Of a stretch of DNA of 64,000 bases, positions 36,495 through 44,995 are shown piece after piece (the stretch's first letter is position 1; every line of letters begins with the position of its first letter). This DNA is from Marmoricola sp. OAE513 (lineage in GTDB: Bacteria > Actinomycetota > Actinomycetes > Propionibacteriales > Nocardioidaceae), in assembly GCF_040546585.1 (NCBI RefSeq), contig NZ_JBEPOC010000001.1, positions 1,364,001-1,428,000 of the forward strand, read 5' to 3'. The notes under the pieces are model-generated. The model was not told where the DNA came from. It made no database searches and saw only the letters and a list, made by a program, of their open reading frames with translations. The position numbers were made by a program, and so were the translations under genes.

Positions 36495-38069
36495 ATGACC
36501 TCCACGCCCGTCCGTCTGCAGCGCCCCGCGTCCCTCACCCCCGAGTTCCTCCAGGGGCTGGTCGCCCGGGTCCAGGGCACCGCAGCCGTGCCGTGGAACC
36601 TGACCGAGGTGTACACCGGGGACGTCCTGGTCGAGCTGCCCCAGTCGACGCCGACCGACATCGAGCGGGCCTTCAGCGAGGCCCGGGCTGCGCAGAAGAC
36701 CTGGGCGGCGACACCGCTGAAGCAGCGCCTCGAGGTCTTCGAGAGGGCCCACACCCTCCTCATCGACAACGCGCACGTGGTCGCGGACCTGATCCAGGCC
36801 GAGAGCGGCAAGAACCGACGGATGGCGCTCGAGGAGACCTGCGACCCGCCGATGGTGATGAGCCACTACATCAAGCGAGCCCCCCGGCTGCTGACGCCGA
36901 AGCGTCGCGGCGGCCCGGTTCCGCTGGTCTCCAGCTCGACCGAGGTACGGGTCCCCAAGGGTGTCGTCGGGATCATCGCCCCCTGGAACTTCCCGTTCGC
37001 GACCGGCCTGTCCGACGCGATCCCCGCGTTGATCGCCGGCAACGCCGTGGTGGTGAAGCCGGACAACAAGACCGCCCTCTCCCCGCTGTACGGCATCGCC
37101 CTGCTCGAACAGGCCGGACTGCCGAAGGGCCTCTTCCAGGTCGTCTGCGGCGAAGGCCCCGACATCGGCCCGACGCTCATCGACAACGCGAACTACGTCA
37201 TGTTCACCGGCTCGACCGGGACCGGCCGGGTGATCGGCGAGCGCGCCGGCCGCAACCTGATCGGGTGCTGCCTCGAGCTCGGCGGCAAGAACCCGATGAT
37301 CGTGCTCGAGGACGCCGACATGGACGAGACCGTCCAGGGCGCCCTGTTCGGCGTCTTCGGCAACACCGGTCAGATCTGCATGCACATCGAGCGGATCTAC
37401 CTGCCCGAGAGCCGGTACGACGAGTTCCGCGACAAGTTCGTCGCCGCGGCCGAAGGCCTGACGATGGGGGCGTCGTACGACTTCGGGCCCGAGCTCGGCT
37501 CGCTGGTCTCCCCCGACCACCGCGAGCGGGTCGCTGCGCACGTCGCCGACGCCGTCGCGAAGGGCGCCACGGTCCTCACCGGCGGCAACAAGCGCGACGA
37601 CATCGGCCCGGCGTTCTTCGAACCCACGGTGCTGGAGGGAGTAACCACCGACATGCTGGCCGGTTCGACCGAGACCTTCGGCCCGGTCGTGGGCCTGCAC
37701 AAGTACGCCACTGTGCGCGAGGCGATCCAGCTCGCCAACGACACCGACTACGGCCTGAACGCGTCGGTGTGGGGCAAGGACATGAAGGCTGCGCACCAGG
37801 TGGCGCTGCAGATCGAGTCCGGCAACGTGAACATCAACGACGCGCTGGCCACGGCGTACGCCTCGAAGGGAACGCCGTCCGGTGGCGTGAAGCAGTCCGG
37901 CGTCGGCTCGCGTCACGGCGACAACGGGCTGACCAAGTACACCGACGTGCAGAACGTCGGCGCCCTGAAGAAGCAGGTGATGGGCGTGCGTCCGGGCCAG
38001 GACTACGACGAGTACGCGAAGAGCATGCTGTCGGGTCTCAAGATGATGCGGAAGCTGGGCATCCGGTAG
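36495..38069 (+). CDS. gabD2: Succinate-semialdehyde dehydrogenase (GabD2-type aldehyde dehydrogenase)
   Basis: NAD(P)-dependent aldehyde dehydrogenase of 524 residues, the length of the actinobacterial GabD2 group that oxidises succinate semialdehyde to succinate. Catalytic features: APWNFPFA (Asn), ELGGKNPMIVLED (general-base Glu), GNTGQICMHIERIYL (nucleophile Cys), and ETFGPVVGLHKY. The GTGSTGTGRVIGERAG-like cofactor region reads FTGSTGTGRVIGE. Starts at ATG 36495 and stands alone. Other aldehydes cannot be excluded from sequence. Confidence 0.85.
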   Translation: MTSTPVRLQRPASLTPEFLQGLVARVQGTAAVPWNLTEVYTGDVLVELPQSTPTDIERAFSEARAAQKTWAATPLKQRLEVFERAHTLLIDNAHVVADLIQAESGKNRRMALEETCDPPMVMSHYIKRAPRLLTPKRRGGPVPLVSSSTEVRVPKGVVGIIAPWNFPFATGLSDAIPALIAGNAVVVKPDNKTALSPLYGIALLEQAGLPKGLFQVVCGEGPDIGPTLIDNANYVMFTGSTGTGRVIGERAGRNLIGCCLELGGKNPMIVLEDADMDETVQGALFGVFGNTGQICMHIERIYLPESRYDEFRDKFVAAAEGLTMGASYDFGPELGSLVSPDHRERVAAHVADAVAKGATVLTGGNKRDDIGPAFFEPTVLEGVTTDMLAGSTETFGPVVGLHKYATVREAIQLANDTDYGLNASVWGKDMKAAHQVALQIESGNVNINDALATAYASKGTPSGGVKQSGVGSRHGDNGLTKYTDVQNVGALKKQVMGVRPGQDYDEYAKSMLSGLKMMRKLGIR

Positions 38070-38099
38070 GGATCCCGAGCGCGGGGGTTAGCACCTCGA

Positions 38100-38510
38100 T
38101 CACCCTCTGCTGACGACCGCGTGGCTCGTGATCGCCCGGGCGATCACCTTCCCGTCCTGCGTGATCTCGGCCTCCGCCGAGGCGATCCGCCGCCCTGCGG
38201 TCACCACCCGGCCGAGGCAGACCAGGGTCGAGCCGGGCAGGGCGGCACGCACGTACTGCACGCTGAGCTGGACGTGCGGCGCAGCGGACCCGGCCGGCAG
38301 CCCGCTGTGGGCTGCCCATCCACTGGTCGTGTCGAGCAACGAGCTCAGGTAGCCGCCGTGCACGATCCCGCCTCCGTTGCAGTGCTCCGGGCCGGGGTCG
38401 CCCTCGACGTGCGCGACCCCGTCGGTGAGGCTGACGTAGCGGAAGCCGAGCAGCGCTGAGAACGGTCCCGGCGTGGGGACTCCGGGCGCGAGGCCGTGGG
38501 GGACAGACAT
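38100..38510 (-). CDS. PaaI-family hotdog-fold thioesterase
   Basis: A 136-residue protein with the 4HBT core: HCNGGGIVHGGYLSSLLDTTSGWA (catalytic acidic residue and the conserved HGG turn), LSVQYVRAALPGSTLVCLGRV and a last strand AEAEITQDGKVIARAITSHAV. Such enzymes hydrolyse acyl- or phenylacyl-CoA esters. ATG 38510 was chosen since the homology begins soon after; it is convergent with gabD2 (30 bp between stops). Confidence 0.85.
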   Translation of the reverse strand: MSVPHGLAPGVPTPGPFSALLGFRYVSLTDGVAHVEGDPGPEHCNGGGIVHGGYLSSLLDTTSGWAAHSGLPAGSAAPHVQLSVQYVRAALPGSTLVCLGRVVTAGRRIASAEAEITQDGKVIARAITSHAVVSRG

Positions 38511-38650
38511 GCGCCGAGGATAGTCAGGACGCCGCCGCGCGCCCGATGTTCGCACGCAGTCCACCGACGGTTCGCCGACCGGCCACCGGTCCTCCCGAGA
38601 ATCGAACGGCACCTCCCGGAAGTTCACGCGCCATTCAACCCCGAGGAACC

Positions 38651-40450
38651 ATGGACCTCAGCGACATCGTCGTCTGCTCCTTCTACACCGCCGACGACTA
38701 CTACCGCGACCACGCCGACCGGCTGGCCAAGAACCTCAGCGACCTCGGGATCCAGGGTGAGCTCGAGGAGATCGTCAAGCAGCCCGGCGAGGACTGGGCG
38801 GACATCTGCCGCAAGAAGATCGCCTTCCTCGGGGAGCTCTGCGACCGCAACCCGGGGCGCAAGGTCTTCTGGATCGACGTCGACTGCCAGCTGCTCGGGC
38901 TGCCCGACTACGTGCGCGACTCCAGCGCCGACCTGATCGGCTTCCAGCGCGGTTTCGGCGCCCCGAGCACGATCGGCTACGCGAACCGGACCCGGTTCTG
39001 GGAGCCGTGCTTCTTCGGCATCAACAGCACCCCGGCCGGTCGCAAGTTCATGGCCGACGCCGTAGCGCTCGAGGCCGGTGCGGAGATCAAGGCGACCGAC
39101 GACTACTTCTTCGAGGAGTCCTGGCGCAGCAACGCCGCGGCCATGACCTTTCAGGTGATCCCGTCGGCCGCCGTCGTCGGTCGCGCCGACCACGGCGTCA
39201 CGACCTTCTTCTCCTTCGGCTCCAGCGGCAACGTCGCGGAGTTCAAGTCCAAGGTCGTCCAGCACGACCAGGTCGCCGGCGCGACCGCGCGCAAGGCCGG
39301 CAGGGGCCGCAAGCGCGCCCGGAGACTGGCACTGCGCTGGGCCAAGGCGACCGACAAGAGGCTGACCCGGATCTCCGGACCGCTGGCCGGTCGCCTCCGC
39401 GCGACCGCCGACCGCAGCGGCCTGACCCACGTGCTGACCCGCGGCGCGCACGACGCCGGGCCGTCGCGGCACCGGCAGGCGCTGGTCAACCACCTGGTCG
39501 CTGCCGGCCAGCGCGGTGAGCTGGAGAAGGTCCGCGACCTGTCGGCCCGCCTCAGTGCCAGCAGCATCCCGTCGGCTCCGGAGGTCGGCGCCCAGAAAGC
39601 TGCCGAGTCGTTCGCGCACTACGCCCTCGAGGGCACCGGCGACGTGCCGGTCACGCTGACCTGGTGGCCGCGCCCGTTCCCCGGGAACTTCGGCGACTGG
39701 CTCAGCCCGCTGGTCGTGCAGAGCACGGCGCAGCGTCCGGTGAAGTACCTGGCCCCGACCGCGCCGAGCACCCAGCCGCACCTGGTGGCGATCGGGTCGA
39801 TCGGTCGGTTCATCCGGGCGCGCTCGATCGTCGTCGGCACCGGCATCTCCACCGAGGACGTCGAGCTCAGCACCAAGGCCTCCTACCTCTCGGTTCGCGG
39901 CCCGGTGACCGCCGGCCTGCTCCGACGCCAGGGCGGGCCGTCGGTCGACAGCCTCGGCGACCCCGGCGCGCTGGTGCGTCGGGTGCTGCCGGTCGAGCTC
40001 GGAGCGACCAACGGACGCACCGCGCTGGTGCGCCACTTCACCCACGCCAACCTGCCGATCACGCTGCCCGAGGGCTTCGACGAGCTCAGCGTGCTCGGCT
40101 CGCACCCCGATGACCTGGCCGCGTTCGTCGCCACCCTCGCGACGTACGACGCGGTGGTCACCAGCGCGATGCACGTGATGATCGCCTGCCACAGCTACGG
40201 GATCCCGTGCTCGCTCATCGGTTTCAACGGGTTCGAGGACGCGGTGCACGGCAGCGGCATCAAGTACCGCGACTACGCGCTCGGCGCCGGGCTCACCGAG
40301 CCGTGGGATCCGGTCCCGGTCGACCTCGACCTGCGTCGTACGTCGTGGCGCGACCTGGTCCGCACCGAGAGGATCACCGACGCCAAGCTCGACGAGATCC
40401 AGGACGCCCTGTCCCGGGGCATCGCCGAGTACCTGACCCGGGTGGGCTGA
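38651..40450 (+). CDS. Fusion of a nucleotide-sugar-transferase-like domain with a polysaccharide pyruvyltransferase-like domain
   Basis: A 599-residue cytosolic protein. Residues about 1-190 look like a GT-A-type sugar transferase: VVCSFYTADDYYRDHADRLAKNL, then KVFWIDVDCQLL with a DxD motif, and CFFGINSTPAGRKFM. A strongly basic linker (about 205-235, RKAGRGRKRARR) follows. The C-terminal part (about 290-599) resembles the PS_pyruv_trans domain: TWWPRPFPGNFGDWLSPLV, LVAIGSIG, VVGTGIS, VRGPVTAGLLRR and VVTSAMHVMIACHSYGIPC. ATG 38651 is preceded by GAGGAACC. It overlaps the next gene by one base (TGATG). It probably decorates a surface glycan; the true donor is not known. Confidence 0.75.
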   Translation: MDLSDIVVCSFYTADDYYRDHADRLAKNLSDLGIQGELEEIVKQPGEDWADICRKKIAFLGELCDRNPGRKVFWIDVDCQLLGLPDYVRDSSADLIGFQRGFGAPSTIGYANRTRFWEPCFFGINSTPAGRKFMADAVALEAGAEIKATDDYFFEESWRSNAAAMTFQVIPSAAVVGRADHGVTTFFSFGSSGNVAEFKSKVVQHDQVAGATARKAGRGRKRARRLALRWAKATDKRLTRISGPLAGRLRATADRSGLTHVLTRGAHDAGPSRHRQALVNHLVAAGQRGELEKVRDLSARLSASSIPSAPEVGAQKAAESFAHYALEGTGDVPVTLTWWPRPFPGNFGDWLSPLVVQSTAQRPVKYLAPTAPSTQPHLVAIGSIGRFIRARSIVVGTGISTEDVELSTKASYLSVRGPVTAGLLRRQGGPSVDSLGDPGALVRRVLPVELGATNGRTALVRHFTHANLPITLPEGFDELSVLGSHPDDLAAFVATLATYDAVVTSAMHVMIACHSYGIPCSLIGFNGFEDAVHGSGIKYRDYALGAGLTEPWDPVPVDLDLRRTSWRDLVRTERITDAKLDEIQDALSRGIAEYLTRVG

Positions 40451-42312
40451 TGTTCCGCGACTTCTCCCGGGCGTTCGCGGAGCTGTTCACCGCCCGCAGC
40501 AGCCGCTGGGAGATCTCCGGGCTGCTCCTCCTGCTGGCGATGCTGCCGGTCTCCGAGCTCGTGGTCACCCGGATGTTCTCGCACCTGATCCTCTCGGGAC
40601 CGGCGCAGTACCGCGAGGACCCCGATCGGGTCGTCCTGCACGGCAGCATCTTCTTCGTCGCCTACGGCCTCAGCCGTGCGCTGCACCACCTCGTCCGGCT
40701 CAACCGGGTGCGGGTCTTCCGCCGCGGGTTCGACGCCTCCGGGACGCAGCGGACCGCGAGCAAGGAGGCCTGGAGCTGGGCCGCCGCGTTCGAGCTGTCG
40801 ACCGCGCTGGTCTCGCTGATCCAGGTCGCCGCGTTCTGCACCCTGTTCGCCTTCCTCGACCTCGGCTTCGGCCTCGCCAACGTGCTCATCACGGCCGCCG
40901 TGCTCTGGCTGGTCGCCACGATCTACCACCGCCAGCTGACCCACCAGGTCTCCTACCTGGCCGAGGGCAGCCGCCCCGGCAGCACGACGGTCGGTGACCG
41001 GGTGGGCAAGCGGATCCGCGACGCCGAGCTCGGAGCCGTCGTGGCCAGCATCGCGATGGCGTGCTCCCTGGTGGTGGTCCTCTACCGTGCGGTGCACGGG
41101 TCGGTGCACGGGGCCGACGCGATCGTGCTCTTCATCGGGCTACGGATGATGTACAGCCAGGTGGGCAACCTGTCCGCCAGCGCGATGCGGTTCGCCCGGG
41201 TGAAGGCCCGCCTCACCGCCGGTCGCGCAGGTGCGGCGGAGCCCGACCCGGACGACGAGCTCAGCGACGCCGAGGACCTTGCCGACGACGACGCCGGCGA
41301 GCTCGAGGGACCCACCACCCCGCGCCCGGCCGTCCCGACCGCGCACCGCGCGACGCTGACCAAGCAGATGCTGCTCGCCGGTCAGGACGGCGACCTCGCC
41401 GGCGTACGGCGGTTCGCCGACCGGCTCGCCACGAACGTGGTCCCGATGCAGTCCGAGCACGACGCCCAGCTCGCCGCCGAGGCGTTCGCCCTTGCCGCGG
41501 CCGGTGCCGGCGAGGGCGAGGCGGTGCGGCTGATGTGGTGGGCACGTCCGTTCCCCGGCACTGTCGGGAACTGGCTGAGCCCGCTGCTGGTCGGTCGGCT
41601 CACGGACCGTCCGGTGGTGTTCCAGCCGCCGGGCTCGGAGACCGACGAGCGCCACCTGGTCGGCGCAGGGTCGATCCTCGGCTCGGTGCAGCGGTCCTCG
41701 GTCGTCGTCGGGACCGGCGCCCTGAACGCCGATGCCGCCCTGCAGACCGGCGCGAGGTTCGTCTCGGTGCGCGGCCCGCTGACTGCGGAGCTGCTGCACC
41801 GCTCCGGCGGTCCGCAGGTGACCAGGTACGGCGATCCGACCGTGCTCGCGTCGCGGGTGCTGCCGGTCGAGCGTCGGCGTACGAACGGGCGTCTGGCGTT
41901 CGTCCGCCACGTGAGCGACCTCGAGGTCCCCGTCGTTCTCGGCGGCGGCATCGTCGAGGTGAGCGGCAAGGCCTCACGGCCCGGTGACATCGAGGACCTC
42001 GTCCGGTCCCTGGCCCGGCACGACGGTGTGATCAGCAGCGACTCCAGCGTGGTCGCTTTGTGCCACAGCTACGGCATCCCGTGCGCCCCGGTCGCCTTCG
42101 GGGAGGACGACCTGCTCGGGTTCGTGTTCGCCGACTACGGCCTCGGCGTCGGCATCGGCGAGGTGGTGCCGACGCCGGTTCCGCCCGACCTGCGGCTGAC
42201 CGACTGGTCGCCGCTGCTGGTCACCCGGACGATCTCCGCGGACGTGCTCGACGGCATCGAGGCAGCGCTGAGCGCCGGTGTCGACGAGCTCGCCGCCGTC
42301 CGCACGCCCTGA
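40450..42312 (+). CDS. Fusion of an ABC-exporter-like membrane domain with a polysaccharide pyruvyltransferase-like domain
   Basis: A 620-residue protein paralogous at its C-terminus to its upstream neighbour. The N-terminal 260 residues contain about six membrane helices in the pattern of an ABC exporter transmembrane domain (ISGLLLLLAMLPVSELV; AFELSTALVSLIQVAAF; ELGAVVASIAMACSLVV; last helix LFIGLRMMYSQVGNLSAS), but no ATP-binding domain follows. An acidic linker (about residues 258-285) leads to the pyruvyltransferase-like domain: WWARPFPGTVGNWLSPLLV, VVVGTGALN, VRGPLTAELLHRSGG and CHSYGIPCAPVAF. I know no described protein with this fusion. It may hold the enzyme at the membrane where the glycan lipid is made. 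Confidence 0.72.
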   Translation: MFRDFSRAFAELFTARSSRWEISGLLLLLAMLPVSELVVTRMFSHLILSGPAQYREDPDRVVLHGSIFFVAYGLSRALHHLVRLNRVRVFRRGFDASGTQRTASKEAWSWAAAFELSTALVSLIQVAAFCTLFAFLDLGFGLANVLITAAVLWLVATIYHRQLTHQVSYLAEGSRPGSTTVGDRVGKRIRDAELGAVVASIAMACSLVVVLYRAVHGSVHGADAIVLFIGLRMMYSQVGNLSASAMRFARVKARLTAGRAGAAEPDPDDELSDAEDLADDDAGELEGPTTPRPAVPTAHRATLTKQMLLAGQDGDLAGVRRFADRLATNVVPMQSEHDAQLAAEAFALAAAGAGEGEAVRLMWWARPFPGTVGNWLSPLLVGRLTDRPVVFQPPGSETDERHLVGAGSILGSVQRSSVVVGTGALNADAALQTGARFVSVRGPLTAELLHRSGGPQVTRYGDPTVLASRVLPVERRRTNGRLAFVRHVSDLEVPVVLGGGIVEVSGKASRPGDIEDLVRSLARHDGVISSDSSVVALCHSYGIPCAPVAFGEDDLLGFVFADYGLGVGIGEVVPTPVPPDLRLTDWSPLLVTRTISADVLDGIEAALSAGVDELAAVRTP

Positions 42313-42348
42313 GGTCCGTGGCTCCGGCCCCGCGGTCACTCGCTGCCG

Positions 42349-43410
42349 TCACCGGGCACGGAAGAGGAACCCGATCCCCCAGGACAGGTGCATGAGCGCC
42401 ATCGCCACCGGCACCCGGCGGCGCACGTGCCAGGGGTGGCGACGCCCCTCGTGCAGACCCAGCGCGGTGATCGCCGCGAGGTACCCGAGCGGTGCCGCCA
42501 GCCCGATCAGCAGCCAGCCCGCCAGCAACGGGGCCTGCGCGGCGAGGAGGACGCCGAGGACGATCACGACCACGGCGACCGGCGGCGCGAGGTAGCGGGC
42601 GCTGACGGTGCCCGGGTGCTCGCCGATCACGCGACGGCGCCAGCCGCCGGTGCGGAACTGCTGGCGCGCGAACGAGCGCCAGTCCGACCGCGGACGGTAG
42701 GTGACGCCGATCGACGGGTCGAACCAGACCTGGTGGCCGGCCGTGCGCAGCCGGTGGTTCAGCTCCCAGTCCTGGGCCCGCAGGAAGGTCTCGTCGTAGC
42801 CGCCGACCGACGCCAGCGCATCGCGGCGGAAGGCACCGAGGTAGACAGTGGGCTGCTCACCGGCCTCACCGCCGACGTGGAAGGCGCCGCCACCGATGCC
42901 GAACCGCGAGCTCATGCTCACCGCGACCGCCTCGGAGACGGGACCGTCACCGACCGGCACCATCCGCCCGCCGACGTTCGCAGCCCCCGTCGTCCGGAGC
43001 ACCTCGACGATCCGGCTGACGTAGTCCAGCGGGATGAACGCGTGCCCGTCCACCCGGATCAGGTAGTCGTGGCTGGCAGCGGCGATCGCCGCGTTCAGGC
43101 CGTGCGGGGTGAAGAGGTCGGGGTTCTCGACCAGGCGCAGCCGCGGCTCGCGCAGGGCGAGCTCGAGGGCCAGCCCCCAGGTGCTGTCGACCGACGGCGC
43201 GACCGCCAGGACCAGCTCGATCTCGCCGGCGTAGTCCTGGGCGAAGACCCGGCGGACGCTCTCGGCCAGGCCCGCTTCCTCGTCGCGGATCGCCATGAAA
43301 ACCGACACGGGAGGGTGCAGGTCGGTCGGTGCCGGCTGCCGCTGCGTCGCGACCAACCGGGAGAGGGCGGTCGGGCCGGGAAGGTTCATCATGCTCGTCA
43401 TCGCGTTCAC
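42349..43410 (-). CDS. Family 2 glycosyltransferase (ExoA-like, membrane-associated)
   Basis: A 353-residue GT2 enzyme: VSVFMAIRDEEAGLAESVRRV, VLAVAPSVDST, the DxD-type motif in YLIRVDGHAFIPLDYV, YLGAFRRDALASVGGYDE, and the acceptor-base region LRAQDWELNHRLRTAG. Two or three C-terminal membrane helices (about residues 265-345) anchor it, as in ExoA-type enzymes of exopolysaccharide synthesis. The GTG at 43410 overlaps the upstream gene's stop (GTGA at 43407-43410), which decides the start; an ATG three codons later is possible. Confidence 0.85.
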   Translation of the reverse strand: MNAMTSMMNLPGPTALSRLVATQRQPAPTDLHPPVSVFMAIRDEEAGLAESVRRVFAQDYAGEIELVLAVAPSVDSTWGLALELALREPRLRLVENPDLFTPHGLNAAIAAASHDYLIRVDGHAFIPLDYVSRIVEVLRTTGAANVGGRMVPVGDGPVSEAVAVSMSSRFGIGGGAFHVGGEAGEQPTVYLGAFRRDALASVGGYDETFLRAQDWELNHRLRTAGHQVWFDPSIGVTYRPRSDWRSFARQQFRTGGWRRRVIGEHPGTVSARYLAPPVAVVVIVLGVLLAAQAPLLAGWLLIGLAAPLGYLAAITALGLHEGRRHPWHVRRRVPVAMALMHLSWGIGFLFRAR

Positions 43411-44315
43411 ACCACCGGGGGTCGTCCGAGACGGGTCATCAACAGGACCGTCGACCACTTCAGGGGCTTGTGGCCCCCGGGGTCGACACGCCAGCCCTCG
43501 CGCCAGCCGGCGAACCAGGGCCTCAACGAGGACCGGCCCTCCGGCGTGCGCACCGAGCGGACGAGCTGGACCAAGGTCCAGGTGGCGACGTACGCCCAGG
43601 ACAGCGGCCAGCGCAGGTTGCGCTTCGCGATCCACACCCGGTGCCGGGCGTTGAACCGGAAGTAGGTCTCGTGCCGGGTGGGGTCGATCGGCGGGTGCAG
43701 GCAGACCAGGTCGCCGGCGTACCAGACCTTCCAGCCCTGGTCCCACATCCGCCAGACGAACTCGATGCCCTCGTGCGAGTAGCGGTAGAGCTCGGGCCAG
43801 CCGCCGACGGCGTCGAACGCCTCGCGGCGCATCACCGAGCCGCCCTCCCAGAGGACGAACGCCGGGGACGAGCGGCGTGGGTCGCCCTTGCGGACCCGCG
43901 GAACCCAACGACCGGGAGCCTCGCCCTCGGTGGCGTCGACCCGCGGGTGGATCAGGCCGAGGGTCGGGTCGGCCTCGAACATCGCGACGGCGCGGGCGAC
44001 GTAGTCGTCGGTGGCAGGCCGGGCGTCGTCATCGAGGAAGAAGAGCAGGTCACCGGCGACGTACGGCGCCCCGGCGTTGCGGCCGCCGGGGATCCCGAGG
44101 TTCTCCGGAAGTCCGATGCCGCGGACGCCGTCGGGCAGGCCGGTCGGCTCCCACCCGTTGCCGACGACGAGGATGTCGAGGTCCACGCCGCGCTGCGCCT
44201 GCAGGGACGCGAGTCCGGCGGCGAGGTCCTCGGGGCGGGTGCCCATCGTGAGCACGACCACGCCGACCGTCGCCGTACCCGGCGCCGGCGGAGGAGCCGC
44301 GAGCCGCACGCTCAT
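43407..44315 (-). CDS. Family 2 glycosyltransferase (rhamnosyl/galactofuranosyl-transferase-like)
   Basis: A 302-residue GT2 protein: TVGVVVLTMGTRPEDLAAGL, ILVVGNGWEP, NLGIPGGRNAG, LLFFLDDDARPA (DDD metal site), VLWEGGSVMRREAFDAVGGW and ELYRYSHEGIEFVWRMWD. No membrane helix is obvious. ATG 44315 was preferred since GGTGTGGA precedes it; an in-frame GTG at 44324 is an alternative. It is coupled by a four-base overlap with the GT2 gene downstream and is convergent with the pyruvyltransferase-like pair. Confidence 0.85.
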   Translation of the reverse strand: MSVRLAAPPPAPGTATVGVVVLTMGTRPEDLAAGLASLQAQRGVDLDILVVGNGWEPTGLPDGVRGIGLPENLGIPGGRNAGAPYVAGDLLFFLDDDARPATDDYVARAVAMFEADPTLGLIHPRVDATEGEAPGRWVPRVRKGDPRRSSPAFVLWEGGSVMRREAFDAVGGWPELYRYSHEGIEFVWRMWDQGWKVWYAGDLVCLHPPIDPTRHETYFRFNARHRVWIAKRNLRWPLSWAYVATWTLVQLVRSVRTPEGRSSLRPWFAGWREGWRVDPGGHKPLKWSTVLLMTRLGRPPVV

Positions 44316-44373
44316 CGTGTCCACACCGGAACGACACCAGCAGCGGTTGAACGGCAGGGGTCGAGCCGGGATA

Positions 44374-44390
44374 CCCCGCGCTAACCGGGG
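44374..44390. terminator. Possible short terminator hairpin
   Basis: CCCCG-CGCTAAC-CGGGG (5 bp arms) lies between the GNAT gene end and the GT2 start, next to a degenerate dispersed repeat (GGGTCGAGCCGGG at 44359-44371). No T tract is seen, so the call is weak. Confidence 0.3.
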
Positions 44391-44397
44391 CTGGCGA

Positions 44398-44979
44398 TCA
44401 GGTACGCAGGTCGAGCCTCATCAGCACCCGCGGGAAGCCACCGGACACGGAGCCGGTGTCCGCAGCCTTCACGAAGCCCGCGCGCTCGAAGATCTTCCGG
44501 GTCCCGACGTAGGCCATCGTGAGGTCGACCTTGGCCCCCTTGTTGTCCACCGGGTACGCCTCGACGGCCGGGGCGCCGTGCTCGCGGGCGTACGCCACGG
44601 CCCCTTCGACAAGTGCCTCGGTGATCCCGCGACCACGGTGACCGGGACGCACCCTGATGCACCAGAGCGACCAGACGGGCAGGTCGTCGACGTGCGGGAT
44701 CTTGGTCGACCGCGCGAACGGCAGGTCCGCGCGCGGAGCGATGGCGGCCCACCCGACGACCTCGTCGCCGTCGTAGGCCAGCACGCCGGGCGCGACCTTC
44801 TCGCGGCACAGCGCGCGGACGAACTCACCCCGCTCGGGGCCGACGAGCGAACGGTTCGTCCTCGAGTCGATCCGATGGCTCAGGCACCAGCAGACCGAGG
44901 CGTCCGGCCTCTTCGGACCCACCATGGTCCGGAGGTCGTCGAACCTCGGCGAGGTGGCCGGCGCGGTGGTGATGCTCAT
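44398..44979 (-). CDS. GNAT-family N-acetyltransferase
   Basis: A 193-residue protein with the acetyl-CoA-binding signature VRPGHRGRGITEALVEGAVAYARE (the R/QxxGxG/A loop as RGRGI), preceded by the strand LPVWSLWCIRV and followed by VEAYPVDNK and IFERAGFVKA. The N-terminal part (residues 1-60) contains two cysteines in VCWCLSH and resembles a group of actinobacterial acetyltransferases with unknown substrate. It starts 16 bp after the ilvA stop and may be co-transcribed with it. Confidence 0.85.
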   Translation of the reverse strand: MSITTAPATSPRFDDLRTMVGPKRPDASVCWCLSHRIDSRTNRSLVGPERGEFVRALCREKVAPGVLAYDGDEVVGWAAIAPRADLPFARSTKIPHVDDLPVWSLWCIRVRPGHRGRGITEALVEGAVAYAREHGAPAVEAYPVDNKGAKVDLTMAYVGTRKIFERAGFVKAADTGSVSGGFPRVLMRLDLRT

Positions 44980-44995
44980 GTCGACTCCGGTCCGC

